DNA of 64,000 bases, from NCBI RefSeq assembly GCF_963666145.1, contig NZ_OY762614.1:2342001-2406000 (forward strand). Direction: 5' to 3'. The stretch comes from an uncultured Desulfobacter sp. (lineage in GTDB: Bacteria > Desulfobacterota > Desulfobacteria > Desulfobacterales > Desulfobacteraceae). The notes below the pieces were generated by a model, which saw nothing but the letters and a program-made list of their open reading frames with translations, made no database searches and was not told where the DNA came from. Made by a program: the position numbers and the translations under genes. Positions 52,280-61,813 of the stretch are shown one piece after another (position 1 is the stretch's first letter; every line of letters begins with the position of its first letter).

Positions 52280-53190
52280 TAGTGGGCATGGACCTGATTT
52301 TCATACACCGCTTTATAACGCTCTTTGGTGTAATAGATAAATTCCTGAAGAACAGATGAAAAATATTTATCCTTATGCCAGATCGTATAAAAGGAACGGG
52401 AAAATTTAAAATCTTTTATCTTGAGGCGAAACAACTGTCCGGACAAAAGCTCATTCATTACCGAAATTCTGGACAGACAGCTTAACGCCCCTTTGTTACA
52501 AAGCACCGACTTTACCGCTTCCGTATGCCCGACCTCCAAAAAGGGTTTAAACCGTTTTTTATATTTCTCTATATGATAAAGAAATACCTCCCGGGTACCG
52601 GACCCCTCTTCCCGGAAAATCCAGCGCTTTGATAAAAGCTCATCCATGCAGTAATCTTCATCAATAACAAGATCCGGATCACCCGTCACCACATACAATT
52701 CATCAAGGCCAAGCACCTCCCGCTCGATCTCGGTACTGTTGTAGTCGCCCTCAACAAATCCGATATCCAATTCACCGTCCTCAATAAGCTTGCCGATTTC
52801 TATGGTATTCCCGGTTATTTTCTCCACCCGAACGCCTTCATACAGCTCGGCAAACTCATAAATAATCTGGGGCAGGATGTAGTTGGCAATGGATGAACTG
52901 GCACCCACCTTGATATCTCCGACCAAATCCTGATCCCTGAACATGGACTCGCTTTCCCGCAGTCCAAGAACAAGGGGCTCCACCATCCTGAAAAAATAGC
53001 GCCCGTTTTCATTCACCACCAGCCGTTTGTGGATGCGGTCGAACAATAACTTACCCAATGTCTCTTCAAGGGATTTTATGGCCATGGATACAGCGGATTG
53101 GGTCAGGCCGAAATCCTTGGCCACCTGGCTTAAATGGGGTGTTTTCACAAGCGCAAGAAACAATTCAAGTTGCCTTAATGTCAATAGCAT
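52279..53190 (-). CDS. LysR family transcriptional regulator
   Basis: LTTR of ~304 residues: HTH (HLSQVAKDFGLTQSAVSMAIKSLEE), then an effector domain (DIKVGASSSIANYILPQIIYEFAELY; IGFVEGDYN) resembling the CysB/CysL group. It is convergent with pta. GGAGG lies one nt before the ATG at 53190 but 7 nt before an in-frame TTG at 53184, so TTG may be the true start; an ATG at 53247 would add 19 residues. Its target is unknown. Confidence 0.85.
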   Translation of the reverse strand: MLLTLRQLELFLALVKTPHLSQVAKDFGLTQSAVSMAIKSLEETLGKLLFDRIHKRLVVNENGRYFFRMVEPLVLGLRESESMFRDQDLVGDIKVGASSSIANYILPQIIYEFAELYEGVRVEKITGNTIEIGKLIEDGELDIGFVEGDYNSTEIEREVLGLDELYVVTGDPDLVIDEDYCMDELLSKRWIFREEGSGTREVFLYHIEKYKKRFKPFLEVGHTEAVKSVLCNKGALSCLSRISVMNELLSGQLFRLKIKDFKFSRSFYTIWHKDKYFSSVLQEFIYYTKERYKAVYENQVHAH

Positions 53191-53312
53191 ACCTCCACAG
53201 ACCTGCTTGGCAAGGATATCCACACAGGCCTTTAGACGTTGAAACAAAAAAATGAGGGAACTTGCAATATTAAGACAACTATATCACGCTGGAGGTTTTA
53301 CCCAAAGCCCAT

Positions 53313-53350
53313 ATTCAAAAATATTGATTATTTTGTTCAATTTTTTGAAT
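53313..53350. promoter_or_regulatory. Inverted repeat upstream of the LysR gene
   Basis: ATTCAAAAATATTGA and TTCAATTTTTTGAAT form a 14-15 bp imperfect dyad 8 nt apart. It lies ~120 bp before the LysR start, a suitable place for autoregulation. Confidence 0.45.
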
Positions 53351-53413
53351 ACAGATACTTAGACGCCCCCAAATAGCCCCAGACAGCCATCACAGAAGAT
53401 AAGCCATAAAAAC

Positions 53414-54232
53414 TTAAACGATTCCCGGAGGCATGGGCGGAACCGGTGCGCCGCCCAGGATAAACCCCCCGTCGATACGCAGAGTGGCACCGGTCATATA
53501 AGGGGCATCTTTGATAATAAAATTAACGGCCTTGACGACATCGGAAACCTGGCCGGTCCGGCCGAGCAAGGTATGCTCTATCAAAGAACGTTTTTCCGCA
53601 TCCGTCAGCACCTCCCGCCACCCCCGGGTTCCCTGGGCATGGCGGGTTTCAAATATACCCAGCATCAATTCATTCACCCGCACCAACGGTGCCCCCATTC
53701 TGGCCCATGTCTCGGTGAGGATGCCAACCCCACGATTGGCAGCTGAATACCCCTCGTTAAAAACCAGGGCAGCAGGACCGGACCGGCCGGTGATGGCCGC
53801 AACAGAAGAGATATTAATAACAACGGCGTCATGGCCGGCCTTGAGTAAGGGGAACATCGCCTCAAAAACCCAGCGTTTGGCTTTAAGCGTCGTTTCAATC
53901 TCCAGGTCCCATTGATCTTCAACATATGCGCCGTGAACCGTAGGCCATCCGCCGCGCTCAATGTTGTTCACCAGAATATCCAGGCGCCCATACCGATCTT
54001 TTATAAACGCTGCCAGCCGTTCAATATCATCGGTGTTACGCAAATCCGCATTTATTATATTGTGCTGGGCACCTGTCTTTTCAAAGGCCGCCTCCATATC
54101 ACAAAAGGCATCGGGCCAGTCATGGCGTGTCAGGACAAGACTCACCCCCTGGCGGGCAAGGTCGAGGCCAATCCCCTTGCCAATGCCCTTGACCGCCCCA
54201 AGCACCAATGCCACTTTCCCTTTGATTTCCAT
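53414..54232 (-). CDS. SDR family oxidoreductase-like protein with altered catalytic site
   Basis: Rossmann-fold protein of ~272 residues. The NAD(P)-binding loop GAVKGIGKGIG is intact, as are NNIERGG and the serine of NISSVAAITGRSG. The classical YxxxK is replaced by YSAAN (GYSAANRGVGILTETWA), so the catalytic lysine is missing. It may bind a nucleotide without normal dehydrogenase activity, or the sequence may be diverged. I prefer the ATG at 54232; a TTG at 54241 overlaps the YkgJ-type stop. Co-directional with the cysteine-cluster gene. Confidence 0.8.
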   Translation of the reverse strand: MEIKGKVALVLGAVKGIGKGIGLDLARQGVSLVLTRHDWPDAFCDMEAAFEKTGAQHNIINADLRNTDDIERLAAFIKDRYGRLDILVNNIERGGWPTVHGAYVEDQWDLEIETTLKAKRWVFEAMFPLLKAGHDAVVINISSVAAITGRSGPAALVFNEGYSAANRGVGILTETWARMGAPLVRVNELMLGIFETRHAQGTRGWREVLTDAEKRSLIEHTLLGRTGQVSDVVKAVNFIIKDAPYMTGATLRIDGGFILGGAPVPPMPPGIV

Positions 54233-54237
54233 AATTT

Positions 54238-54981
54238 TCAACCCTGAATTTCCAGATCCTTTCCAAACAACTGATATTTTAACCAGGCAATACCAAAATT
54301 AAGCAGACTTAAATCATCGGTCACAACCTTATCCACATTTCCTGCAGGCAGATCCAGAGAACCAAGCAACCCATTCTCCTTAATTTGAACCCTGAAATCA
54401 TCCAGATCATACAGCGCCATATAAAAAAGATCTTCTTCAGCACCTTCAAGTTTTCCCGGCCGAATCTGGTTTTTAAGGCTGATCAGTTCAAGAATTTTAT
54501 CATTTTCCCTGTTGTGGGCGATCACATCCTGACCTTCGAGCCACTGGGCGATGGTTTTATCCCCCTGGAGACAAAAACCTTTGCAGTGCTCCTCTTCAAT
54601 CAAAGCAAAATACTCGACATTTGCTCCTGTCCGTCTGTCCTTGGCAACGGCCCGGGCCAAAGGATACATCCGGCATGAAGCCGGGCGATCTCTATATATT
54701 GAACAGCCTGCCTCGGTCACAAAAGGACAGGCATGGCCCGTGGCTGGATTGGGTTTAAACGTGAGCACCGGCAAACCCGATCCAGGCCCGGTATGCCGGG
54801 ATGTATATTTTTGCAGAAACTGCCCGGACGGCAAATTTACCGCATTTTTCATTCTCAACACATCATATGGCGTCAAGGCTTGATTCAAATCCCTGCAGCA
54901 CTGATTAAAGCAAGGGTTCTCCGGGCTGCAGTTAAATTGCATAGGATCATCCAAGGCCACAGGTAACATTTCATCGTTCAT
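54238..54981 (-). CDS. YkgJ family cysteine cluster protein
   Basis: The 247-residue protein begins with FNCSPENPCFNQCCRDLNQALTPYDVLRMKNA (motif CxxxxPCxxxCC) and continues with CPFVTEAGCSIYRDRPASCRMYPLARAV. These are the two cysteine blocks of the family, likely binding a zinc or Fe-S cluster. The C-terminal half is longer than in the gene at 49310. Function unknown. It is followed directly by the SDR-like gene. Confidence 0.85.
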   Translation of the reverse strand: MNDEMLPVALDDPMQFNCSPENPCFNQCCRDLNQALTPYDVLRMKNAVNLPSGQFLQKYTSRHTGPGSGLPVLTFKPNPATGHACPFVTEAGCSIYRDRPASCRMYPLARAVAKDRRTGANVEYFALIEEEHCKGFCLQGDKTIAQWLEGQDVIAHNRENDKILELISLKNQIRPGKLEGAEEDLFYMALYDLDDFRVQIKENGLLGSLDLPAGNVDKVVTDDLSLLNFGIAWLKYQLFGKDLEIQG

Positions 54982-55422
54982 TTTTTTCCCTTTATTATTT
55001 TAAAATTATGCTATACAACGGTTTCTCGATAATCGGCGGATAAATTACCAGGATATTGTTGGTTTTTCCAGCTGATTTTAACGTATGTATTCACAATATA
55101 TAGTGCTTTAGACACCCATCAAAACATATATATTGTCTATACTATAATCATTCAAAAAAATTGAAGAAATCATTAAATCATTTTTTTTGAATTTTCTTGA
55201 CACAGACCTTGTCAGGGTGTTATTCCCATATCATTTGTTCGGAGGGGGAAGGCATAATTGAATGAAATTTTAAAGGAATTCAAGCCATCAACCTCAAATG
55301 CTAAATGTTTTAAATTACAGGCCTTTTGAAACTTTCGGCAGGCCTTAATCTAGATAGAAATAAATTGTCGCACAACGGTATTTGTGCAATTTTGTTAACC
55401 TACATTTATGGAGGTATTTTAA
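54982..55422 (+). promoter_or_regulatory. aprBA upstream region with promoter
   Basis: No gene is seen in these 441 bp. A promoter TTGACA (55197-55202), 17-nt spacer and TTATTC (55220-55225) predicts a ~190-nt leader before aprB. AT-rich tracts precede the -35 box (runs of T and A at ~55154-55196) and may act as an UP element. The ribosome site GGAGG lies 9 nt before aprB. Confidence 0.6.
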
Positions 55423-55860
55423 ATGCCATCTTTTGTAATCGCAGAAAAATGTGACGGCTGTAAAGGCGGAGATAAAACCGCATGCATGTACATCTGCCCC
55501 AATGACCTGATGGTTCTGGATGCAAATGCAATGAAAGCTTACAACCAAGAACCCGATCAGTGCTGGGAATGCTACTCTTGCGTAAAAATTTGCCCTTCCC
55601 AGGCCATCGAAGTAAGAGGTTACTCTGACTTCGTACCCATGGGCGCTTCTGTACAGCCCATGATGGGTACTGAGGACATTATGTGGACCTGTAAGTTCAG
55701 AAACGGCGTTGTAAAACGCTTCAAGTTCCCCATCAGAACCACTCCCGAAGGTGAAGCCAACGCTTATGAAGACCTGAAGGGTAAAGACCTGTCTTCCGGT
55801 CTGCTTTCCACTCAGGAAGCTGACGGTTATGTATTGGTTACTCCTTCCGAACTGGCCTAA
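55423..55860 (+). CDS. aprB: Adenylylsulfate reductase beta subunit
   Basis: Electron-transfer subunit of APS reductase in the cytoplasm. Two [4Fe-4S] clusters are bound by C10/C13/C21/C25 (CDGCKGGDKTACMYICP) and C47/C50/C53/C57 (CWECYSCVKICP), with the usual insertion in the first motif. The C-terminal tail wraps around AprA in known structures. Length 145 is normal. Codon use is strongly biased, as expected for a very abundant enzyme. aprA follows after 49 nt with its own GGAGG site. Confidence 0.98.
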   Translation: MPSFVIAEKCDGCKGGDKTACMYICPNDLMVLDANAMKAYNQEPDQCWECYSCVKICPSQAIEVRGYSDFVPMGASVQPMMGTEDIMWTCKFRNGVVKRFKFPIRTTPEGEANAYEDLKGKDLSSGLLSTQEADGYVLVTPSELA

Positions 55861-55909
55861 GGTTGCTTAAATTTAATTCTGATACTTATAAAATTTTTGG
55901 AGGTATATA

Positions 55910-57871
55910 ATGGCATTACCTAATAAACCTGCTGGTGAAATTAAAGTTGTTAGAGAGCCAGAGGTAGAAAAAAGAGACGTTGATGTTCTTATCATCGGCG
56001 GTGGTATGGCTGCCTGCGGTACTGCATTTGAGATCAAAAAATGGGCTGACGACGACACCAAAATTCTTTTGGTTGACAAAGCCGCCCTCGAACGGTCCGG
56101 CGCTGTTGCCCAGGGTCTGTCCGCTATCAACACCTACATCGGCTCCAACAAACCTGAAGACTACGTCCGCATGGTTCGTAATGACTTGATGGGTATTGTT
56201 CGTGAAGACTTGATCTTTGACCTTGGCCGTCACGTTGACGACTCCGTACATTTGTTCGAAGAATGGGGACTTCCCATCTGGAAAAAAACCGACGACGGCA
56301 AAAACCTCGACGGTAAAAAAGGCCAGAAAGCCGGTACACTTAAAGCTGGTGCCACTCCTGTACGTACTGGTAAATGGCAGATCATGATCAACGGTGAATC
56401 CTACAAGAGAATCGTTGCTGAAGCTGGTAAAAAAGCCCTTGGTGCCGATAACATTCTTGAAAGAGTTTTCATCGTTGAAATCCTCAACGACAAAAATGAT
56501 CCCAAAAGAGCTGCCGGCGCAGTTGGTTTCTCCGTACGTGAAAACAAAGTTTACATCATCTCTGCAAAAGTTATGATGGTTGCTTGCGGTGGCGCGGTTA
56601 ACATTTACCAGCCCCGTTCCGTTGCTGAAGGTAAAGGTCGTGCATGGTATCCCGTATGGAATGCTGGCTCCACTTACACCATGGCTCTTAGAGCAGGTGC
56701 TGAACTTTCCATGATGGAAAACCGTTTCACCCCCGCTCGTTTTAAAGATGGTTACGGCCCTGTTGGTGCCTGGTTCCTTCTGTTCAAAGCTAAAACCGTT
56801 AACGGTCTTGGTGAAAACTATGCCGGTTCCGCTGATGCCAAAGCTGAGCTTGAAAAATATGCTCCCTACGGAACTGCTGCCGTAACACCCACCTGTCTGC
56901 GTAACCATCTGATGATGAAAGAATACAAAGAAGGTCGTGGTCCCATCATCATGGAAACCACCAAAGCACTTGCTGCTCTTGGCGAAACCATGGACAAAAA
57001 AGAACTGAAACATCTCGAGTCAGAAGCTTGGGAAGATTTCCTTGACATGTCCGTTGGTCAGGCTGGTCTGTGGTGTGCTACCAACACCGAGCCCGAGAAA
57101 AAAGACTCCGAAATTATGCCGACCGAACCGTACCTGTTGGGTTCTCACTCCGGTTGCTGCGGCATCTGGTGCTCCGGTCCCGAAGAAGACTGGGTACCTG
57201 CTTCTTACAAATGGGGTTACAACAGAATGACCACTTGCCGTGGTCTGTTCACTGCTGGTGACGGCGTTGGTTGCTCCGGTCACAAATTCTCCTCTGGTTC
57301 ACATGCAGAAGGCCGTATCATTGCTAAGTCTATGCTTCAATACCTGAAAGCCGAAGGCGACAAGGTTACTGGTTTTGCTGAAACTGACCAGGAACTGGTA
57401 GATATGGTTTACTATCCGGTATACAACTACCTGGATAACTTTGAATACACCACTGCCACAGACGTTAACCCCAAGTACTGCAAACCTGCTGGCATGGCTA
57501 TGCGTCTGATGAAAATGACCAACGAGTATGGTGCTGGTACTGGTACTTTCTACATGACCAATGGCAAATCCCTTGAAGTTCTCATGGACCTGTTCGAAAT
57601 GTTCCGTGAAGACCTTGAGAAGATCGCTGCTGCTGACCTTCATGAACTGCTGAGAGCTTGGGAAATTATCCATCGTCTCTACACAGTTCAAGCTCACACC
57701 CGTCACATCCAGTTCCGTGAAGAATCCCGTTTCCCTGGTTTCTACTACAGAGGCGACTTCATGGGCCAGAATGACGAAGAATGGTTCTGCTTTGTTAACT
57801 CTTCTTATGACAAGAAGACCAACGAGTGGACTCTGAAAAAAGAACCCTACGTTAAAATCATTTCCGACTAG
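55910..57871 (+). CDS. aprA: Adenylylsulfate reductase alpha subunit
   Basis: FAD-containing catalytic subunit that reduces APS to sulfite and AMP. The 653-residue protein belongs to the fumarate reductase/succinate dehydrogenase flavoprotein fold: VLIIGGGMAACGTAFEI binds FAD, SGAVAQGLSAINTYIG contacts the flavin, and LGSHSGCCGIWC and the C-terminal GLFTAGDGVGCSGHKFSSGSHAEGR complete it. Standard length for sulfate reducers. It pairs with AprB and probably takes electrons from the Qmo complex encoded downstream. The antisense frame is open for 365 codons only because of the codon bias. Confidence 0.98.
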   Translation: MALPNKPAGEIKVVREPEVEKRDVDVLIIGGGMAACGTAFEIKKWADDDTKILLVDKAALERSGAVAQGLSAINTYIGSNKPEDYVRMVRNDLMGIVREDLIFDLGRHVDDSVHLFEEWGLPIWKKTDDGKNLDGKKGQKAGTLKAGATPVRTGKWQIMINGESYKRIVAEAGKKALGADNILERVFIVEILNDKNDPKRAAGAVGFSVRENKVYIISAKVMMVACGGAVNIYQPRSVAEGKGRAWYPVWNAGSTYTMALRAGAELSMMENRFTPARFKDGYGPVGAWFLLFKAKTVNGLGENYAGSADAKAELEKYAPYGTAAVTPTCLRNHLMMKEYKEGRGPIIMETTKALAALGETMDKKELKHLESEAWEDFLDMSVGQAGLWCATNTEPEKKDSEIMPTEPYLLGSHSGCCGIWCSGPEEDWVPASYKWGYNRMTTCRGLFTAGDGVGCSGHKFSSGSHAEGRIIAKSMLQYLKAEGDKVTGFAETDQELVDMVYYPVYNYLDNFEYTTATDVNPKYCKPAGMAMRLMKMTNEYGAGTGTFYMTNGKSLEVLMDLFEMFREDLEKIAAADLHELLRAWEIIHRLYTVQAHTRHIQFREESRFPGFYYRGDFMGQNDEEWFCFVNSSYDKKTNEWTLKKEPYVKIISD

Positions 57872-57909
57872 TGCGGTAAGACGTTTTAACCTAAGGATGT
57901 CTTGATATG

Positions 57910-57948
57910 AACCTCCAGGTGCCGGCTTACCGGTGCCTGGAGGTTTTT
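57910..57948 (+). terminator. Rho-independent terminator after aprBA
   Basis: AACCTCCAGGTGCCGG (57910-57925) pairs perfectly with CCGGTGCCTGGAGGTT (57930-57945) around CTTA, followed by TTT. The 16-bp stem is strong. It separates aprBA from qmoABC transcription. Confidence 0.9.
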
Positions 57949-58162
57949 CAGATTATGATGATGCCTGCCCGGCCCTGTCTCCTTTTTTGCTAGCTTGCAA
58001 GCAAACGATTTATAGGTTAATTTGCAATCTTGCAAATAAGGAGAACAGGATGCTGGCCCCGGGCCGAAACCGAATACCATTGGTTTTGCCAGGATCCGGC
58101 ATACAAAGATTTGGAATTTATACACAACACAACTACACAACTTAAATGCACGGAGGGACAGC
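57949..58162 (+). promoter_or_regulatory. qmo leader with palindromes
   Basis: About 210 bp without a credible gene. It holds GCTTGCAAGC inside TTTGC...GCAAA at ~57987-58006, and a perfect dyad ATTTGCAATCTTGCAAAT at ~58020-58037. The motif CTTGCAA occurs in both, ~35 nt apart. No clear -35/-10 pair could be placed. GGAGGG lies 6 nt before qmoA. The palindromes are candidate operators for qmoABC. Confidence 0.5.
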
Positions 58163-59434
58163 ATGACTACAGAAAATTCAGCCCCGGTAAGTGGAAGCAT
58201 TATGGTGGTTGGTGGTGGAATCAGCGGTCTTACAACCGCTTTGGAAGCTGCCGAAGTGGGCTATGAAGTCTTCCTTATTGAAAAGGAAGCTTCCCTTGGT
58301 GGAAGAGTTACCCAGCTCAAACACTACTTCCCCAAACTCTGCCCGCCTACCTGCGGTCTTGAAATCAATTACAGACGCCTCAAAGATAACAAAAACATCA
58401 AAGTGTACACACTTTCCGAGGTACAGAATGTTGACGGCAAGCCTGGAGATTACACCGTCACCGTAAAAACCGCACCCCGGTATGTAAACAGCAACTGCAC
58501 CTGCTGCGGTGAATGTGAAAAAGTGTGCGAAACTGAAATCAGCAATGAATTCAACTTTGGCATGAACCGGCGCAAAGCTGCATATCTGCCCCACAACATG
58601 GCCTTCCCCCAGCGGTATGTCATGGATTCAGCCATGGGCAAAGAAGACCGGGATAAAGTCAAAGAAGCCTGCAAATACGGCGCTGTTGATTTTACCATGG
58701 AAGAAAACACATTTGACCTGAAGGTTGGTGCGGTTGTATTCACCACAGGATGGCAGCCCTATGATGCCACCCGCATTGACAACCTGGGTTTTGGCCGGTA
58801 CCAGAACATTATTACCAACATGATGCTGGAACGCCTGGCTTCCTCCAACGGCCCCACCGAAGGAAAAATCATCCGCCCGTCCGATGACAAGGCCCCCGAA
58901 ACCATCGCCTTTGCCCAGTGTGCAGGTTCCAGAGATGAGAACCACCTGCCCTACTGCTCTTATATCTGCTGCCTGGCATCCCTAAAACATGCCACCTACA
59001 TCAGAGCCCAGTATCCCGATGCCAAAATTTACATATATTATATAGATCTGCGGACACCAGGCAGAAAATACGAAAACTTCTATGCCAAACTCAAAGCAGA
59101 TGAAAACGTATTCTTTGTAAAAGGCAAGGTTGCTGAAGTCAGTGAACAGAGCGGCACCGGCAACATCAATCTTGTGGCTGAAGATACCATCTCCGGTGAA
59201 AAAATCAGGCAGACCGTTGACATGCTGGTACTTGCCACCGGCATGCAGCCCTCCTGCGCCATTGATAAACCCGCAGCGGATCTGACCTTTGATGACGAAG
59301 GCTTTATTATCAATGACTTTGCTAAAGGCGGCCTGTTCGCAGCAGGGTGTGCCAATAAACCGGCCGATGTTGTGACATCCAACCAGAATGCAACCGGCAT
59401 GGCCCTTAAAGCCATTCAGACTCTGAGGAGGTAA
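58163..59434 (+). CDS. qmoA: Quinone-interacting membrane-bound oxidoreductase subunit A
   Basis: HdrA-like flavoprotein of the Qmo complex, on the cytoplasmic side. The FAD loop is IMVVGGGISGLTTALEAAEVGYEVFLIEKEASLGGR (seen in parts: VVGGGISGL, LIEKEASLGG). A cysteine motif CTCCGECEKVCE at ~residues 112-123 and further cysteines (CAGSRDENHLPYCSYICC) fit HdrA-type proteins. It relays electrons to or from QmoB and AprBA. qmoB begins 6 nt after its stop. Confidence 0.96.
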   Translation: MTTENSAPVSGSIMVVGGGISGLTTALEAAEVGYEVFLIEKEASLGGRVTQLKHYFPKLCPPTCGLEINYRRLKDNKNIKVYTLSEVQNVDGKPGDYTVTVKTAPRYVNSNCTCCGECEKVCETEISNEFNFGMNRRKAAYLPHNMAFPQRYVMDSAMGKEDRDKVKEACKYGAVDFTMEENTFDLKVGAVVFTTGWQPYDATRIDNLGFGRYQNIITNMMLERLASSNGPTEGKIIRPSDDKAPETIAFAQCAGSRDENHLPYCSYICCLASLKHATYIRAQYPDAKIYIYYIDLRTPGRKYENFYAKLKADENVFFVKGKVAEVSEQSGTGNINLVAEDTISGEKIRQTVDMLVLATGMQPSCAIDKPAADLTFDDEGFIINDFAKGGLFAAGCANKPADVVTSNQNATGMALKAIQTLRR

Positions 59435-59440
59435 CGAACC

Positions 59441-61777
59441 ATGGATAAAAAATACGGCGTATATATCTGCACAGGCTGTGGTATCGGTGACACACTTGAC
59501 ATTGAGTCGCTGAAAAGTATCCCCGATGACGAGGGTGTTAATTGCACTACCCACCCCTTCCTGTGCTCCAAAGCAGGTGTTGAACTCATCCAAAAGGACA
59601 TTGACGAGGGCAAAGTAAACGCCATGGTTATCGGCGCTTGCTCCCGCCGGGTGAATTTCGATGTATTTAACTTCCCCGGATGCATCATTGAACGCTCCAA
59701 TCTCAGAGAAGGTGTCGTATGGCCCCATTCACGGGAAACCTACCCGGCCCTGACCGAAGAACAAAAAGATGACGGAGAAAGCTTTGACCGTATCCAGATG
59801 AAGGCTCAGGATTACATCAAAATGGGTATGATCCGCCTGGAAAAAGTCGGGCTTCCCGAACCCTACCAGACACAGTCCTTTTCCAAAAAGGTGCTTGTGC
59901 TCGGCGGTGGTGTAACCGGTATGTCTGCAGCCCTTGATGCGGCCAAAGCCGGTTATGAAGTCACCATCGTAGAAAAAACAGCATCCCTTGGCGGATATGC
60001 AGCCAAGCTTCGCAGCCAGATGCCGGTTCAGTCCCCCTTTGAAACCCTTCAAGCCCCAGTTGTTGACGCACTTGTCCAGGAAGTTGAAGGCAACGCCAAC
60101 ATTGATGTGCGGACCAACTGCGTTGTGGCACGTATTGCTGGCCAGCCGGGTGAGTTCACCGTAACCATGAAAAACCCCGGTGAAAAGATCCCCTTTGATG
60201 TACCCTTTCCACTGCCTCCTGAAGAGCTTGTGGATGAAAGCGGCAAAGAACTGGACGCCGACGCTGCCCACGAAAAATATCTGATATACAATGAAGGCAA
60301 AGAAGATATTCTTTCCCTTGACCCGAACGGAGAGCTTTACGGTGCTGTAGTTCTTGCAGCCGGATGGCGGCCTGACGTTCTTGCAGGCGAAGCATACGCT
60401 CACCTTTCAATAGATAATCCAGACGTAGTCACCAATGACGAATTTGAGATGATTGCGGCCAAGGGAAAAATCCTGAAACCGTCCAACGGCAAGGAAGCCA
60501 AAAACGTGGTATTCATCCAGTCTGCCGGCAAGGATGAGGACGACAGCGATTTTGAATACACAGGTTCCGTAACTTCCATGGTTGCCCTGAAACAGGCACG
60601 TTATGTCAGGGAAGACTATGCTGACGGCAAAGCCTATGTAATTTACCAGCACATGAGAACCCCCGGCCTGCAGGAATATTTCTACAAAGCCATGCAGCAG
60701 GATGACGGTATTTTCCTGACCAAGGGTGCTGTGACCGACGTTACTGCCACAAGCAGTGAACTGATGGTAACCGCCCAAAACACACTGCTGGGTGAAAACC
60801 TGGTGATCAAAGCCGACATGGTTGTTGTGGCAAGCGGCATGGTTCCTGCCACCAAAGACAATCCGATCATCAACCTGGCTTACCGCCAGGGCCCTGGCTT
60901 CAGGGATAACGATATTTTTGGGCAGTATGCCGACTCCAACTACATCTGCTTCCCCTATGAAACCCAAAGAACCGGTATTTATGCCGCTGGCACCATCCGC
61001 CGTGCCATGACCATTGAAGAGTCCATGGAAGATGCAGCCGGTGCAGCACTCAAAGCCATTCAGTGTATTGAAAGCGCCAACCGCGGCATGGCCGTTCACC
61101 CCCGTTCCGGCGACATGACTTACCCGGACTTCTTCTTCCAGAGATGTACCCAGTGCAAACGCTGCACGGTTGAATGCCCCTTCGGCGCCCTGGATGATGA
61201 TGCCAAAGGAACCCCCAAAGCCAATCCCACCCGCTGCCGTCGCTGCGGTACCTGCATGGGTGCCTGTCCGGAACGTATTATCTCCTTTGCCGATTACACC
61301 ATTGACAGTATCGGTTCCCAGGTCAAGGCCATCAGCGTTCCTTCCGAGGACGATTACAGTGAACCGCCCCTGCGCTTCCTGGCCCTGGTGTGTGAAAACG
61401 ATGCATTACCTGCATTTGATATGGTGGGCATGAACCGCGTGGATTACTCACCTGATGTCCGGATCATTCCGGTCCGCTGCCTGGGTTCCGTGAATACCAT
61501 CTGGATCAAGGACGCACTTGCCCAGGGTATTGACGGCGTTATCCTCGTGGGTTGCAAACATGGCGATGATTACCAGTGCCATTTTGTCAAAGGTTCCGAA
61601 CTTGCTGAAATCCGCGTGAAAAAGATCGGTGACGCCCTTGCTTCACTGGCCCTTGAAAATGAACGTGTTGCATTTGCAGAAGTTGCCATTGATGAATATG
61701 ACAAACTGCCCAAGATCATCAACGACTTTGTTGAAGAAGTGGACGCACTGGGTCCGAACCCGTTCAAAGGTTTCTAA
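59441..61777 (+). CDS. qmoB: Quinone-interacting membrane-bound oxidoreductase subunit B
   Basis: The 778-residue protein fuses an HdrA-like flavoprotein with an MvhD-like C-terminus. The N-terminal ~145 residues are an extra CxGC-type segment (YICTGCGIGDTLD). FAD motif: KVLVLGGGVTGMSAALDAAKAG near residue 150. Two [4Fe-4S] motifs CTQCKRCTVECP and CRRCGTCMGACP lie at ~570-605. The MvhD-like tail contains IPVRCLGSVNTIWIKDALAQG and VGCKHGDDYQCHF. It sits between QmoA and QmoC electronically. Confidence 0.96.
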   Translation: MDKKYGVYICTGCGIGDTLDIESLKSIPDDEGVNCTTHPFLCSKAGVELIQKDIDEGKVNAMVIGACSRRVNFDVFNFPGCIIERSNLREGVVWPHSRETYPALTEEQKDDGESFDRIQMKAQDYIKMGMIRLEKVGLPEPYQTQSFSKKVLVLGGGVTGMSAALDAAKAGYEVTIVEKTASLGGYAAKLRSQMPVQSPFETLQAPVVDALVQEVEGNANIDVRTNCVVARIAGQPGEFTVTMKNPGEKIPFDVPFPLPPEELVDESGKELDADAAHEKYLIYNEGKEDILSLDPNGELYGAVVLAAGWRPDVLAGEAYAHLSIDNPDVVTNDEFEMIAAKGKILKPSNGKEAKNVVFIQSAGKDEDDSDFEYTGSVTSMVALKQARYVREDYADGKAYVIYQHMRTPGLQEYFYKAMQQDDGIFLTKGAVTDVTATSSELMVTAQNTLLGENLVIKADMVVVASGMVPATKDNPIINLAYRQGPGFRDNDIFGQYADSNYICFPYETQRTGIYAAGTIRRAMTIEESMEDAAGAALKAIQCIESANRGMAVHPRSGDMTYPDFFFQRCTQCKRCTVECPFGALDDDAKGTPKANPTRCRRCGTCMGACPERIISFADYTIDSIGSQVKAISVPSEDDYSEPPLRFLALVCENDALPAFDMVGMNRVDYSPDVRIIPVRCLGSVNTIWIKDALAQGIDGVILVGCKHGDDYQCHFVKGSELAEIRVKKIGDALASLALENERVAFAEVAIDEYDKLPKIINDFVEEVDALGPNPFKGF

Positions 61778-61813
61778 CGACGGCATACAAATTTAATGGA
61801 GGTATCTACTACT

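Noticed and set aside
54982..55422. Riboswitch in the aprBA leader
   Set aside because: No recognisable aptamer core could be identified; only a promoter and AT-rich tracts are supported.
55916..57013. 365-codon open frame antisense to aprA
   Set aside because: aprA uses a narrow set of codons that removes stops from the opposite frame; the translation is Phe/Gly/Val-rich and resembles no protein.
57933..58145. 70-codon open frame in the qmo leader
   Set aside because: It runs through the terminator stem and the palindromes, with no ribosome site; more likely non-coding leader.
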